Source: Pseudomonadota bacterium | Lineage (GTDB): Bacteria; Pseudomonadota; Gammaproteobacteria; SZUA-229 | NCBI GenBank assembly: GCA_015222965.1 | Contig: JADFWF010000283.1 | Location: 1 to 5,427, forward strand | DNA: 5,427 nt | Direction: 5' to 3' | In this document: in pieces, positions 5,278 to 5,427 of the stretch | How the letters are laid out: each line of letters opens with the position of its first letter | Position numbering within the stretch: the first letter of the stretch is position 1 | Made by a program: the position numbers and the translations under genes | The notes under the pieces: model-generated | The model's database searches: none | Told to the model about the DNA's origin: nothing | Seen by the model: only the letters and a program-made list of their open reading frames with translations

Positions 5278-5427
5278 TTAGTGACTTGTCTTACCACTAC
5301 CTGACAGTACGTCATCCGACAGTAAAATTTCTTTGCGGAAGATCTCATAGCTGATCGGTGTTTTATTCTCATAGCCGATGCGCTGTCGACGTTTTTCGTC
5401 GAGCAGGTGATACTTGACGATGGCTTC
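5278..5427 (-). CDS. Unrecognised protein, C-terminal 49 residues (runs off right edge)
   Basis: A minus-strand frame enters at the right edge and stays open for 49 codons to a TAA at 5280-5278. The sequence includes EAIVKYHLLDEKRRQRIG (1-18), then YENKTPISYEIFRKEILL, and ends in a polar Ser/Gly tail (SGSGKTSH). The charged, amphipathic start and codon use similar to the oxidoreductase suggest a real gene end rather than chance. I do not recognise the family, and no catalytic motif or membrane segment is visible. The stop lies 34 nt before the GCAAAG inverted repeat, with no T-tract terminator between. Confidence 0.6.
   Translation of the reverse strand, partial: EAIVKYHLLDEKRRQRIGYENKTPISYEIFRKEILLSDDVLSGSGKTSH

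Overview
The window reads as a stretch of gammaproteobacterial chromosome, probably from a marine or sediment organism. This is inferred from the PEP-CTERM protein, strong Shine-Dalgarno sites, acidic secreted proteins and intergenic repeats of a style common in environmental Gammaproteobacteria. No rRNA, tRNA or taxonomic marker is present, so the assignment is tentative. All five recognisable coding regions lie on the minus strand, so transcription runs from high to low coordinates. There is no tRNA, CRISPR array, transposase or integrase.

In transcription order: (1) 5278-5427 is the last 49 codons of an unrecognised protein. (2) 5034-5277 holds a pair of inverted GCAAAG-type repeat arms. 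(3) 3564-5033 encodes a 489-residue FAD/NAD(P) disulfide oxidoreductase of the dihydrolipoamide dehydrogenase / mercuric reductase superfamily. An in-frame start at 5120 would add 29 residues, but it lies in repeat DNA and is rejected. (4) 2863-3563 is a long non-coding stretch with a second inverted pair of GCAAAG-type arms and repeat copy C. (5) 1393-2862 encodes a secreted 489-residue beta-propeller-like protein with an Asp-rich calcium-type loop, scattered histidines and a Met/His tail. (6) 1240-1364 holds a strong terminator joined to repeat copy B. (7) 515-1033 encodes a 172-residue PEP-CTERM protein. (8) 371-494 holds a near-identical terminator joined to repeat copy A. (9) 1-180 is the start of a small exported protein running off the left edge.

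The most distinctive structure is non-coding. A repeat family appears three times in one orientation (A, B, C). Each copy is two related 32-nt units separated by 27-28 nt, and the copies bracket both the PEP-CTERM gene and the propeller gene. In A and B the repeat is fused to an identical UUCG-loop intrinsic terminator that ends the minus-strand gene beside it. C lacks the terminator. A second, unrelated repeat type brackets the oxidoreductase, whose base composition is visibly more GC-rich than the two secreted-protein genes, so that gene may have a separate history.

The genes do not form an obvious single operon: terminators or long gaps separate them. Three of the five products are predicted to be exported (propeller, PEP-CTERM and left-edge protein). 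I see no complete new system. The best leads are the terminator-repeat modules, the propeller protein of unknown function and the non-canonical active site of the oxidoreductase.
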